Assembly (NCBI GenBank): GCA_937924525.1
Contig: CALDSU010000004.1
Coordinates: forward strand, 1 to 64,000
Direction of reading: 5' to 3'
DNA length: 64,000 nucleotides
Source: an uncultured Bryobacteraceae bacterium
GTDB lineage: Bacteria; Acidobacteriota; Terriglobia; Bryobacterales; Bryobacteraceae
Under the pieces are notes generated by a model. That model was not told where the DNA came from. It saw only the letters and a program-made list of their open reading frames with translations, and made no database searches. The translations under genes were made by a program, and so were the position numbers. Positions 36,411 to 44,328 of the stretch are shown here, piece by piece; positions within the stretch are counted from its first letter, which is position 1, and each line of letters opens with the position of its first letter.

Positions 36411-37412
36411 ATGCGAAGGACGCTACTGCCTTGGATTGCTTTCGTGGCGGCGGCCGGATACGTCCCGGCCCAGGAACCCACGCTGGTCGAGGTCCGCAAG
36501 ATCTGGGATCAGGGACCCCATAACGCGTTCACCGACCTCATCCGGTTTCGCGGGAAATTCTTCTGCACGTTCCGCGAGGGGGAGGGGCACGTCGGCGGCG
36601 ACGGGACGATTCGTGTGCTGTCGTCGAAGAACGGGCAGTCGTGGCGGTCGGCCGCGCTCCTCAAGGAAGACGGCATTGATCTGCGGGATCCCAAATTCTC
36701 GATTACCCCCGACGGACGGCTCATGATCGTCGCCGGAGGGTCGGTCTACCGCGGAGGACGGAAACTACTGGGGAGGCAGCCGCGCGTGTCCTTCTCCCAG
36801 GACGGATCGAGCTGGTCAGCGCCGCAGCGCGTCCTGACGGAAGGCGAATGGCTCTGGCGCGTCACCTGGCGCCAGGGAAAGGCGTACGGCATCAGCTACC
36901 ACTCGATGCTCGGGGAAGACCGGGATTGGGGCTTGAAACTCGTGGTTTCCGACGACGGAATTCACTACACCGATGTCGCCAGGCTGGACGTGCCCGGGCG
37001 TCCCAATGAGACGACGATCCGGTTCCGGGACGATGGAACGATGGTGGCGCTGGTGCGGAGGGAAGGAACCCCGGAGCACAAGCCCATGGCGTGGATCGGG
37101 GTGAGCCCCCCGCCTTACACCGAATGGACCTGGAAAGAGACCGGCATGCAGGTCGGCGGACCGAACTTCCTGATTCTGCCGGATGGTGCGATGTGGGCGG
37201 TCACGCGCGACTATACCCGTAAACCGCAGTATACGACGGTTCTGGCGCGGATGGACCTCGCCTCGCTCTCCCCCGTGCTCACCCTGCCGAGTGGCGGGGA
37301 CACCAGCTATGGGGGCCTGGTCTGGCACCAGAACCTGCTGTGGATCAGCTACTACTCCGGGCACGAGGGCAAGGACAGCATCTACCTGGCGAAGGTGCGC
37401 CTGCCAAAGTAA
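36411..37412 (+). CDS. exported sialidase-like propeller protein
   Basis: 333 residues from ATG 36411. MRRTLLPWIAFVAAAGYVPAQ is a signal peptide. The rest is a six-bladed propeller with Asp-box-like turns (SSKNGQSW, SQDGSSW, SDDGIHY) and DLRDPKFSITPDGRLM, as in family GH33-like/BNR proteins. FREGEGH and a final ISYYSGHEGKDSIYLAKVRLP match the many uncharacterised exo-sialidase-like proteins of Acidobacteria and Planctomycetes. A full sialidase Arg triad and Tyr nucleophile cannot be confirmed by eye. The short signal and location argue for periplasmic sugar handling. Confidence 0.75.
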   Translation: MRRTLLPWIAFVAAAGYVPAQEPTLVEVRKIWDQGPHNAFTDLIRFRGKFFCTFREGEGHVGGDGTIRVLSSKNGQSWRSAALLKEDGIDLRDPKFSITPDGRLMIVAGGSVYRGGRKLLGRQPRVSFSQDGSSWSAPQRVLTEGEWLWRVTWRQGKAYGISYHSMLGEDRDWGLKLVVSDDGIHYTDVARLDVPGRPNETTIRFRDDGTMVALVRREGTPEHKPMAWIGVSPPPYTEWTWKETGMQVGGPNFLILPDGAMWAVTRDYTRKPQYTTVLARMDLASLSPVLTLPSGGDTSYGGLVWHQNLLWISYYSGHEGKDSIYLAKVRLPK

Positions 37413-37425
37413 TCTACCTCTACTA

Positions 37426-37456
37426 TTGACGAACCACCACCGAGGTTCGGTATACT
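37426..37456 (+). promoter_or_regulatory. predicted promoter giving a leaderless transcript
   Basis: TTGACG (37426-37431) and TATACT (37451-37456) with a 19-base spacer. The start codon GTG 37463 lies 6 bases after the -10 box, exactly where transcription would begin, and no Shine-Dalgarno sequence is present. Confidence 0.55.
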
Positions 37457-37462
37457 CGCGCC

Positions 37463-39136
37463 GTGTCGGTTGCTTCCGAATCTCGCTATGACGTGGTGAT
37501 TGTAGGCGCCGGATTAGCCGGGTTGACCCTGGCGAGGCATCTGCTGCTGTACACGGACAAGACGGTCCTGCTGCTGGACAAGCGTGCGGATCCTCCGGGA
37601 CCTTCGCAAAAGGTCGGCGAATCGCTCGTGCAGCTGAGCGGGTATTACTTCTCGAAGGTTCTGGACCTGGAGGAGTACCTGCTAAGAAATCATTACCTGA
37701 AGTACAACTTGAGGTTTCACTGGCCCACGAGCGGCAAAGCCAACCAGGCTCTGGAGGACTACAGCCGCTCGTTCATCCGCTTCAGCTCGAATCTGGCGAC
37801 GTTTCAGCTTGACCGGAACAAGTTCGAGGAGCACCTGCTGGCCACCGCCCGGGAGCACCCCCGGTGCCGGTTCGTGGGCGGCGTGCAGAATCTGGACGCG
37901 AAATTGAATCCGGGCGGGCCGCACCGGATCTCCTTCAACGGCAGCGCGGCCGAGTGCTCCTGGGTAGTGGACTGCTCGGGGCGCGGGGGATTCCTCAAGC
38001 GGAAGATGGGGCTGGCGCAGAGCAACAACATCCGGCACGGGTCTACCTGGTGCTGGGTCGAAGGCCTAGTCAACATCGAGAAACTGACGGACCGCTCGTG
38101 GACGGAAGTACGGCTGAGCCGGGATCGGATGAAGCAGGGGAATTTCCCTTTCTTTCTGGCCACCAACCACTTCTGCGCCGAGGGCATGTGGTTTTGGATC
38201 ATCCCGCTACACGGCATCACGAGTTTGGGCTTGGTGTATGACAAAGCGGTGCTCGATTCGGACCGTGTCTCTACGGCCAGGAAGATGCTGGAGTTCGTCT
38301 GTGAGAAATGGCCTGTCTTCCAGCGCGACCTTCCGCAGCGGAAGGTCGTGGACGAAGGGCGCTACTACGATTTTTCCTATGACGCCCGCCAGACCATCAG
38401 CGCGGAGCGCTGGGCGATCAGCGGCGAGGCGGGCCGCTTTTCCGATCCGCTCTACAGCCCGGGAAGCGACCTGATCTCGATCTACAACACGCTGATTGTG
38501 GATGCGATCCAGGCCCGCCCTGCGGACCTGAAGCGGAAAGAGAGCGTGTACGAACTCGTGATGCGCGTCATGTACAGCGCCTACGTGCCCTCGTATGCGC
38601 TGAGTTACGACTGCCTGGGCGACCGGCAGGCCTTCACCTACAAGTACGGTTGGGAGCTGGCGATCTATTTCGGGTTCTATGTCCTGCCGTTCATCAACGA
38701 CTTGTTCACGGACGAAGAGTTCCTGCCGCACTTCCTGCGCAAGTTCGGGCTGTTGGGGCCGATCAACCGGAACCTGCAGAACTTTCTGAGCGATTTTTAC
38801 CGTTGGAAGCAAGCCCACGTGCCGCCCGAAACGGAGACAGGCATGAATGATTTCTACGAAATGCGCTGGTTGCGCGAGTCCGAGAAGCTGTTCTACCAGG
38901 TAGGACTCACCCGCGAGGAAGCGATCGAAACGCTGGACATGCATTTTCACCATCTGCGCGAGTATGCGCGCTGGATTGTGGCGCAGGTGTACGCGACGGT
39001 GCTGGGCAAGCCGGAGATCGGCGGCGACGCGGCGTTCCAGGAGCGGGTCAAACTGCGCGACCTGGCATTCGACCCGGAGAAGATGCGCATGGATTATGAA
39101 GCAATGCCGTCCCGGGCGGAGGCGGTGGCGGTATGA
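37463..39136 (+). CDS. FAD-dependent enzyme of the flavin-dependent halogenase family
   Basis: 557 residues. VVIVGAGLAGLTLARHL (GxGxxG, Gly15-17-20) binds FAD. VGESLVQLSGYYF (51-63) is the GES/GEA region. KYNLRFHW places Lys80 where tryptophan halogenase PrnA has its catalytic Lys79. GMWFWIIPLHG gives W243-x-W245-x-I-P248, the WxWxIP motif of flavin-dependent halogenases. GRFSDPLYSPGSDL (near 325) matches the FAD/chloride-loop region. The long helical C-terminal half (about 340-557) is larger than usual. It probably oxidises or halogenates an organic substrate with reduced FAD from a separate reductase. The stop overlaps the carotenoid oxygenase start (ATGA), so both act in one pathway. A non-halogenating monooxygenase or reductase remains possible. 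Confidence 0.78.
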   Translation: MSVASESRYDVVIVGAGLAGLTLARHLLLYTDKTVLLLDKRADPPGPSQKVGESLVQLSGYYFSKVLDLEEYLLRNHYLKYNLRFHWPTSGKANQALEDYSRSFIRFSSNLATFQLDRNKFEEHLLATAREHPRCRFVGGVQNLDAKLNPGGPHRISFNGSAAECSWVVDCSGRGGFLKRKMGLAQSNNIRHGSTWCWVEGLVNIEKLTDRSWTEVRLSRDRMKQGNFPFFLATNHFCAEGMWFWIIPLHGITSLGLVYDKAVLDSDRVSTARKMLEFVCEKWPVFQRDLPQRKVVDEGRYYDFSYDARQTISAERWAISGEAGRFSDPLYSPGSDLISIYNTLIVDAIQARPADLKRKESVYELVMRVMYSAYVPSYALSYDCLGDRQAFTYKYGWELAIYFGFYVLPFINDLFTDEEFLPHFLRKFGLLGPINRNLQNFLSDFYRWKQAHVPPETETGMNDFYEMRWLRESEKLFYQVGLTREEAIETLDMHFHHLREYARWIVAQVYATVLGKPEIGGDAAFQERVKLRDLAFDPEKMRMDYEAMPSRAEAVAV

Positions 39137-40551
39137 GCGCCCCGGCGGCGGTGGATCTGGCGCCGTTCCTCGAGCGGGCGTTTTTTTTTGATGCGGTCGA
39201 GGACTCCTACCGCATTACGGGCATCCAGGGAGACGTGCCCGCGGCGGTGCGCGGCACGTACTACGTGAACGGCCCCGCCCGTTTCACCCGCGCGGGCATG
39301 CAATATAAGCATTGGCTGGACGGCGACGGCATGGTGTGCGCCGCGCGATTCGACGACGCAGGAGTCACTTTCACCAACCGGTTTGTGCGCACGGCGAAGC
39401 TGAGGGACGAAGAAGCCGCGGGGCGTTTCCTGTATCGCGGATTCGGCACGGCGTTCGCCGACGACCGTCTCCGGCGCAACGTGATGCTGGAACCGCCGGT
39501 CAACGTGAGCGCCTATCCGTTTGCGGGCGTGCTGCTGGCTTTCGGCGAACAGTCGCTGCCCTACGAACTCGACCCCGTCACGCTCGAGACGCGCGGCGAG
39601 TACGATTTTCACGGCAAGCTGAACGGCTTGTCGCCGTTCGCGGCGCACGCCAAGTTCGATCCGGCGAATGGGCACATGCTGAACTTCGGGATTTCCTACG
39701 CGGCGGACCATCCCGTGGTCAACATTTACGAGTTCGCGCCGGACGCCTCGCTGATCCGCCGCCGGCGGCACCCGATCCGGATGCCGCACTCGAATCATGA
39801 TTTCGGCTTTACCGCCAACTGGACCTGTTTCTTTTTGAGCCCGCTGCTGATGAACTTTCCCAAGTTCTGGAACGAGCGGGTGAGCGTGATGGAGTCGCTG
39901 ACGTGGGAGCCGGAAAAGGGGTCGCGCATCCTGCTGGTTCCCCGGCAAGCCAGGGACGCGGCGGCCATCGAAGTTCCCGCCGGCTGCGGCTACTGTCTCC
40001 ACCTGATCAACTGTTTCGAGACCGAAGGCCACCTGGTGATGGACATTCTGGAACTGGAGGCTCCGGTTTATCCCGAGTACCAGCCGGTGCCGGATCTGTT
40101 CCCCACCGTGACGCCGTGCCGCCCGACTCGCTACGTGGTGGACCTGGCCAACGGCCAGTTGGCCGAGCGCCGCGTGATGGCGTACGATTGCGCGCCGGAC
40201 TTTCCGAACATCGACCCGCGCCTGCCGGGTCAGGCGTATAGCGACTTCTGGATGTTGGGCATCTCGCACTCCGGCAAGCCGGGGCGCAAATTCTTCGATC
40301 AGCTTGCGCACGGCTCGTGGAAAAAGGGCGAGGTTCACGACCTCTACCAGACCGAGCCGGGCGTCTATCTGGGCGGAGAACCCAACTACGTGAACGGCTA
40401 TATTCTCGTCGAACAACTGGACGCGCGGTCGCGCGAGGCGTCGCTGCTGCTGTTCGACGCCCGGCAGGTCGCCAACGGTCCGGTGACGCGCCTGCCCCTG
40501 CGGCATCCCATCCACCTGGGTTTTCATACCAGTTTCGCGCCCGCTGAGTAG
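39133..40551 (+). CDS. carotenoid cleavage oxygenase (RPE65/CCO family)
   Basis: 472 residues, normal length. The four iron-binding histidines are recognisable: His172 (AHAKFDP), His222 (NHDFGFT), His290 (CLHLINCFE) and His465 (GFHTSF). GTYYVNGPARF and HWLDGDGMV near the N-terminus are the family's opening motifs. These seven-bladed non-haem iron enzymes split double bonds of carotenoids or stilbenoids with O2. Translationally coupled to the halogenase-like gene. No carotenoid biosynthesis genes are in the window, so the substrate may be another conjugated or aromatic alkene. No signal peptide. Confidence 0.92.
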   Translation: MSAPAAVDLAPFLERAFFFDAVEDSYRITGIQGDVPAAVRGTYYVNGPARFTRAGMQYKHWLDGDGMVCAARFDDAGVTFTNRFVRTAKLRDEEAAGRFLYRGFGTAFADDRLRRNVMLEPPVNVSAYPFAGVLLAFGEQSLPYELDPVTLETRGEYDFHGKLNGLSPFAAHAKFDPANGHMLNFGISYAADHPVVNIYEFAPDASLIRRRRHPIRMPHSNHDFGFTANWTCFFLSPLLMNFPKFWNERVSVMESLTWEPEKGSRILLVPRQARDAAAIEVPAGCGYCLHLINCFETEGHLVMDILELEAPVYPEYQPVPDLFPTVTPCRPTRYVVDLANGQLAERRVMAYDCAPDFPNIDPRLPGQAYSDFWMLGISHSGKPGRKFFDQLAHGSWKKGEVHDLYQTEPGVYLGGEPNYVNGYILVEQLDARSREASLLLFDARQVANGPVTRLPLRHPIHLGFHTSFAPAE

Positions 40552-40603
40552 CCCTCGCTTGGCAAAACGCGGGCCTCCGCCGCGCCGCGACTGGGAGCGA
40601 GGG
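40552..40603 (+). terminator. inverted repeat after the carotenoid oxygenase gene
   Basis: CCCTCGCT (40552-40559) directly follows the stop codon and pairs with AGCGAGGG (40596-40603) across a 36-base loop. There is no U-tract, so intrinsic termination is uncertain. Confidence 0.3.
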
Positions 40604-40734
40604 GACCCTTACAATCCCGGCAGTGCTCTTCGCGCGCCGCCGCTCGCGGTTGTGGCGAAGACCCGGTTGTTGCGGTGGTAAACGCGCTCACTTTCGTTCG
40701 CGGCTCGGAGCATGCAGCATCGGTTGACGCTAGA

Positions 40735-41994
40735 TCAGACGGGGACGCTTTCGGGCGCGTGTTTGCGCAGCAGCCAGGTCGCCGTGAGCGCGAGCGCCAC
40801 GAAGCAGGTCGCCACCGGCACGCCCCGCAGCGGCGAAGGGTGAATGGCAAATTTGAGCAGCGCGTCGCCGACGGCGACCCACGTCAGCAGGAGAAACGAC
40901 CAGGCCACCATGGAGAGGCTGCGGCGATATCGCCGCCACACCAGGAACCAGATCGCCAGCGAGGCAGCCGCGGCCAGCGTCCAACCCATCCACTCGGGCC
41001 CGCGCCCCCACTCGCGGTGGTAGTACCGGCTCCAGTCGAAGAAGAAGGCGCAGCAGGTGAGGGTGATCGCGATGTGCCAGGACAGGCTCCGCGAACGACT
41101 GGCTGCCCACAACAGGAAAGCCCCGACCAGGGTGTAGGAGTACCGCACTGGGAAGAGCGGGTACGTGAACACCGTGACGGTGGCCAGGAATCCGACCGCC
41201 GCCAGGGTCAGCCAAAAGCCGGAAGGAGGCCGCTCGACGGCTGATTCAGGCGCCGCGAGCGCGTCGCGCACCAGCCAGGCCGCCCAGCCCAGGGCCCAGC
41301 CGAAGCAGAAGCCGAAGGTGAATTCCATGGTCTTCCACCAGTCGGACCAGATGGTGATCTTGGCCTGCTGAGCTAGCCCGAAAATCAACCCCCCGAGGCC
41401 GAAACCGATCCCGCCCCCCAGCAAGCCCAGGTAGGCAAACCAGGCGGGCGCGGGCCCGGCGCCGATCCGCCAGAAATACACGAGCAGCAGCAAGGCGCCG
41501 AGCAGCAGGCCGGCCCACAACTCCTCGCGCGGCCGGTCCAGGCGATGCGAAAAGTAGATCAGCTTGGGCTGATTCACCAGTTTCCAGCCAAGGTGCGTGC
41601 CCAGTATCATGAGCCCCACCGCGGCCAGGACATGGCGCGAGCCGAGGCGGTCGAGGCGGAAGGCGGCGCCCAGCACCGCCCCGCCGAGCAGTCCCCAAAC
41701 CGCGCCTTTCAGCGCTAGCCCGAGGACTCCCCACCACATGGTTTCCGCCTCGCGCGTAAAACCCACCGTCTGGCCGTACGTCTCCTGGCCGCCGAAGCCA
41801 ATGCCGACCGCGCCGAAGGCGGCGATGATGGCGACGTCCGGATCGCGCCGCCCAAGGGCAAGACACAGCGCGAGGGCGACCATCGCGCCCGGAATCATGG
41901 CGCCGAGCGGTCCACCGCCGATAAACCCGCGCAGTCCCCACCCGAGCGACATGGTCACGGCGGGGAACAGCAAGCAGCGAAACAACGGGGGCAT
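40735..41994 (-). CDS. polytopic membrane protein of unknown family
   Basis: 419 residues with about ten to twelve membrane segments. The N-terminus has a Gly-rich SLGWGLRGFIGGGPLGAMIPG and later FGAVGIGFGGQETYGQTVGF, a pattern I have seen in uncharacterised proteins of Acidobacteria and Planctomycetes. Charged residues in loops (RREWGRGPEW) are few. No transporter signature is recognised. It lies 7 bases downstream of the GH88 gene on the same strand, so it may move or sense the products of that enzyme. Confidence 0.65.
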   Translation of the reverse strand: MPPLFRCLLFPAVTMSLGWGLRGFIGGGPLGAMIPGAMVALALCLALGRRDPDVAIIAAFGAVGIGFGGQETYGQTVGFTREAETMWWGVLGLALKGAVWGLLGGAVLGAAFRLDRLGSRHVLAAVGLMILGTHLGWKLVNQPKLIYFSHRLDRPREELWAGLLLGALLLLVYFWRIGAGPAPAWFAYLGLLGGGIGFGLGGLIFGLAQQAKITIWSDWWKTMEFTFGFCFGWALGWAAWLVRDALAAPESAVERPPSGFWLTLAAVGFLATVTVFTYPLFPVRYSYTLVGAFLLWAASRSRSLSWHIAITLTCCAFFFDWSRYYHREWGRGPEWMGWTLAAAASLAIWFLVWRRYRRSLSMVAWSFLLLTWVAVGDALLKFAIHPSPLRGVPVATCFVALALTATWLLRKHAPESVPV

Positions 41995-42001
41995 AGAGGG
42001 A

Positions 42002-43138
42002 CTACTGTCCCACAGGCCCGAGCGCGGTGTCGAGGGCTTCCACGAAGAAGTGCTCGCCCCACATCACCGACTCGTTCACCCCCAGCCCCTTGTGGATGTG
42101 GTAGACGCCCCCTTTGAGGATGCCTTCCCACTCAGGGTCGTCAAAGGCGGCGTACTTGGCGCACAGGCTGGTCAGCACATGCCGCGCCACCGCTTCGTAA
42201 TAGGCGCCCTTCACGGGGTCGGGCGTCAACCGGGCCAGCCGCAGCAGTCCCGAGGCCGCAATCGCGGAGGCGGACGTGTCCACCTGTTTGCGGCTTTCCT
42301 CCGGCGCGTCGTAATCCCAGGGGGCCACGCCGTCGGCGGGCGTATGCAGAATGAAGAAGTCCGCGCAGGCCTGGGCCGTTTGCAGGAACCGGGGATCGCG
42401 CGTGTAGTGATAACAGGTGCCGAAGCCGTAGAGGGCCCACGCCAGGCCGCGCGACCAGCAGGAATCGCCGCGATAACCCTGATGCGTGGACTGCCGCAGG
42501 AACTCGCCGGTTTTCAGGTCAAACAACCCTTCGTGCGCCGTCGAGCCGTCGCCGCGCACCAGCACCCGCCGCGACGTCAGCGTATGGCGCATCGCCACGT
42601 CCATCAGCCGGGCGTCGCCGGTTTCCCGCGCGGCATAAAAAATGATGCCCACATTCATCATGATGTCGATGAACAAAGAGTCGTCGCTGACGAACGAGCG
42701 CAGGTAGGCGCCCTTTTCCTTAAAGCGCAGAGCCATCGTCTTGCCCGCCTCGACGAGCACGGCTTTAAGGGTGGGATCCTGGGTGAGCTGATGCCAGCGG
42801 TAGTACGTGGAAATGAAGATGAAGCCCAGGTCATGCACGTTGCGGTCGAGTTTGCGGGGCTCGAGAGGTTTGGAGTAGCGGATCGCCTGTTCGCGCCACC
42901 AGCGGTTCTCCTCGCTGCCGAACGGCGTGCGCTGGTGCAGGATCCACATCATGCCCGGCAGGAAGCCGTCGCACCAGTGGGTCCAGGCTTCGCCCTGGTG
43001 CTTCCATTTGCCCTGCCGGGTATACATTGGGTAAAAATCGGGATGCCGCTGGATCAGGCCGCGGATCTTCTCGCCCGCCAAGCTGAGCGTGCGCAGAAAC
43101 AACTCCCGGGAAGAAGAAGCAGTTTGAATTTCGATCAC
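42002..43138 (-). CDS. GH88-type unsaturated glucuronyl hydrolase
   Basis: 378 residues from GTG 43138. (alpha/alpha)6-barrel motifs of GH88: [32 protein letters not shown] (catalytic Asp of NxHDLGF), [49 protein letters not shown] and [15 protein letters not shown]. The enzyme hydrates the double bond of unsaturated uronic acid ends left by polysaccharide lyases. No signal peptide is visible, so it should act in the cytoplasm on imported oligomers. TATAAT at 43147-43152 lies 8 bases before the GTG, another leaderless-looking start. Confidence 0.9.
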   Translation of the reverse strand: MIEIQTASSSRELFLRTLSLAGEKIRGLIQRHPDFYPMYTRQGKWKHQGEAWTHWCDGFLPGMMWILHQRTPFGSEENRWWREQAIRYSKPLEPRKLDRNVHDLGFIFISTYYRWHQLTQDPTLKAVLVEAGKTMALRFKEKGAYLRSFVSDDSLFIDIMMNVGIIFYAARETGDARLMDVAMRHTLTSRRVLVRGDGSTAHEGLFDLKTGEFLRQSTHQGYRGDSCWSRGLAWALYGFGTCYHYTRDPRFLQTAQACADFFILHTPADGVAPWDYDAPEESRKQVDTSASAIAASGLLRLARLTPDPVKGAYYEAVARHVLTSLCAKYAAFDDPEWEGILKGGVYHIHKGLGVNESVMWGEHFFVEALDTALGPVGQ

Positions 43139-43146
43139 ACCATGCC

Positions 43147-43152
43147 ATTATA
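43147..43152 (-). promoter_or_regulatory. -10 hexamer before the GH88 gene
   Basis: A perfect TATAAT on the minus strand, eight bases before GTG 43138. Transcription starting 7-8 bases downstream would begin at or next to the start codon. No clear -35 box. Confidence 0.45.
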
Positions 43153-43181
43153 TTGGTTCGCCTCCCCCGTTCCGCTTGTGT

Positions 43182-43640
43182 ATGCCTCATGCGAACAACG
43201 GCTCTAAGCCCACGATCGACCCGCGGTACGCCTGTTTTCGCCTCCTGGTCGGGCCTTCCCGGATTCACCGGTGGGGTGTCTTCGCCGGAGAGGACATTCC
43301 GAAGGGCCGGAAGGTGATCGAGTATACCGGCGAGAAGATCAGCCGGCGGGAGACCAAGCGCCGCTCGGAGAACAGCCCGCTGATCTACCTGTTCACGCTG
43401 GACAAGTATTGGACCATCGACGGAGCGGTGGGAGGCAGCGGCGCCGAGTACATCAATCATTGTTGCGACCCGAATATCCGCGTGTGGATTCACAAAGGCC
43501 ACATCCTGTACATGGCCAAGCGGGACATCCGGCGCGGGGAAGAGCTGACCGTGGACTATCACTTTTCCAAGGACGTAGAGATTGTGCCCTGTAGCTGTGG
43601 CGCGGCGAATTGCCGCGGCACGATCAATTTGAAGGAATAG
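43182..43640 (+). CDS. SET-domain protein lysine methyltransferase
   Basis: 152 residues from ATG 43182 (a GTG two codons earlier is possible). A complete SET plus post-SET: SRIHRWGVFAGEDIPKGRKVIEYTGE, AEYINHCCDPNIRVW (the NHxCxPN motif), RGEELTVDYHF and the Zn-binding post-SET CSCGAANCRGTIN. The domain makes up nearly the whole protein. SET enzymes methylate lysine on proteins; bacterial ones are rarer than eukaryotic and their targets are mostly unknown. Ends 53 bases before the HAD gene. Confidence 0.9.
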   Translation: MPHANNGSKPTIDPRYACFRLLVGPSRIHRWGVFAGEDIPKGRKVIEYTGEKISRRETKRRSENSPLIYLFTLDKYWTIDGAVGGSGAEYINHCCDPNIRVWIHKGHILYMAKRDIRRGEELTVDYHFSKDVEIVPCSCGAANCRGTINLKE

Positions 43641-43692
43641 CCGGGCGGCGGGCGGTTCGCGCAAGCGGTTCTCCACCTCCTAGACTGAAAGG

Positions 43693-44328
43693 GTGAAGAT
43701 CCTGGTTTCCGATTTCGACGGCACCATCACGCGCCGTGATTTCTACGCGTTGCTGGCCGAGCGCTACGTGCCGGCCTCCGCCCCCGATTACTTTGCCGAG
43801 TACCGCGCGGGCCGGCTGAGCCATTTCGACGCCATGGCCGCGTATTTCGCGCACGCGCCCACCGATGAAGCATCCCTGGAGGCGTTGTTGCGGGACACGG
43901 AGCCGGATCCCGGCTTCGGCCAGGCGGCGGCAAGATTAGCCGCGGCGGGCTGGGAACTGGTGATCGTCTCGGCGGGTTGCCGGTGGTATATCGACCGGAT
44001 CTTGCAGGCGCATGGGGTCCAGGCGGCGGTGCATGCGAATCCGGGGCGGATCGTGCCCGGGCGCGGACTGGTGCTGGAGCGGCCCGTCGCATCGCCCTTC
44101 TTTGCGCCGGACGTGGGCATCGACAAAGCGGCGGTGACGCGGGATGCGCTGGCCCGCGGGGAGGTGGTGGCGTTCGCCGGGGATGGCCCGCCGGATGTCG
44201 AGCCGGCGCGGCTGGTGCCGGCGCCGCGGCGGTTCGCGCGCGGATTTCTGGCGGAGGAATTGCGCCGCCGCGGCGAGGGTTTCCGGTGGTACCACCGCTG
44301 GCCGGAGGTGGTGGAGGCGTTGCTGTGA
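43693..44328 (+). CDS. HAD phosphatase, MtnX/PSP-like
   Basis: 211 residues from GTG 43693. KILVSDFDGTITRRD carries the DxD nucleophile pair, VIVSAGCRWYIDRIL the second motif, and FAGDGPPDVEPARL the acidic motif IV. The helical cap and size match MtnX and phosphoserine-phosphatase-like enzymes (type IB HAD). TAGACT at 43681-43686 may be a -10 box. The stop codon overlaps the GTG of the glycerol-1-phosphate dehydrogenase-like gene by 4 bases, so the two enzymes probably act on the same small phosphate ester. Confidence 0.8.
   Translation: MKILVSDFDGTITRRDFYALLAERYVPASAPDYFAEYRAGRLSHFDAMAAYFAHAPTDEASLEALLRDTEPDPGFGQAAARLAAAGWELVIVSAGCRWYIDRILQAHGVQAAVHANPGRIVPGRGLVLERPVASPFFAPDVGIDKAAVTRDALARGEVVAFAGDGPPDVEPARLVPAPRRFARGFLAEELRRRGEGFRWYHRWPEVVEALL

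Noticed and set aside
39094-40527. 477-codon minus-strand frame opposite the carotenoid oxygenase gene
   Set aside because: The plus strand has all four iron-ligand histidines and family motifs; the minus frame is low-complexity.
41597-43207. 536-codon plus-strand frame opposite GH88 and the membrane protein
   Set aside because: Shadow of the GH88 barrel and the membrane gene; no domain.
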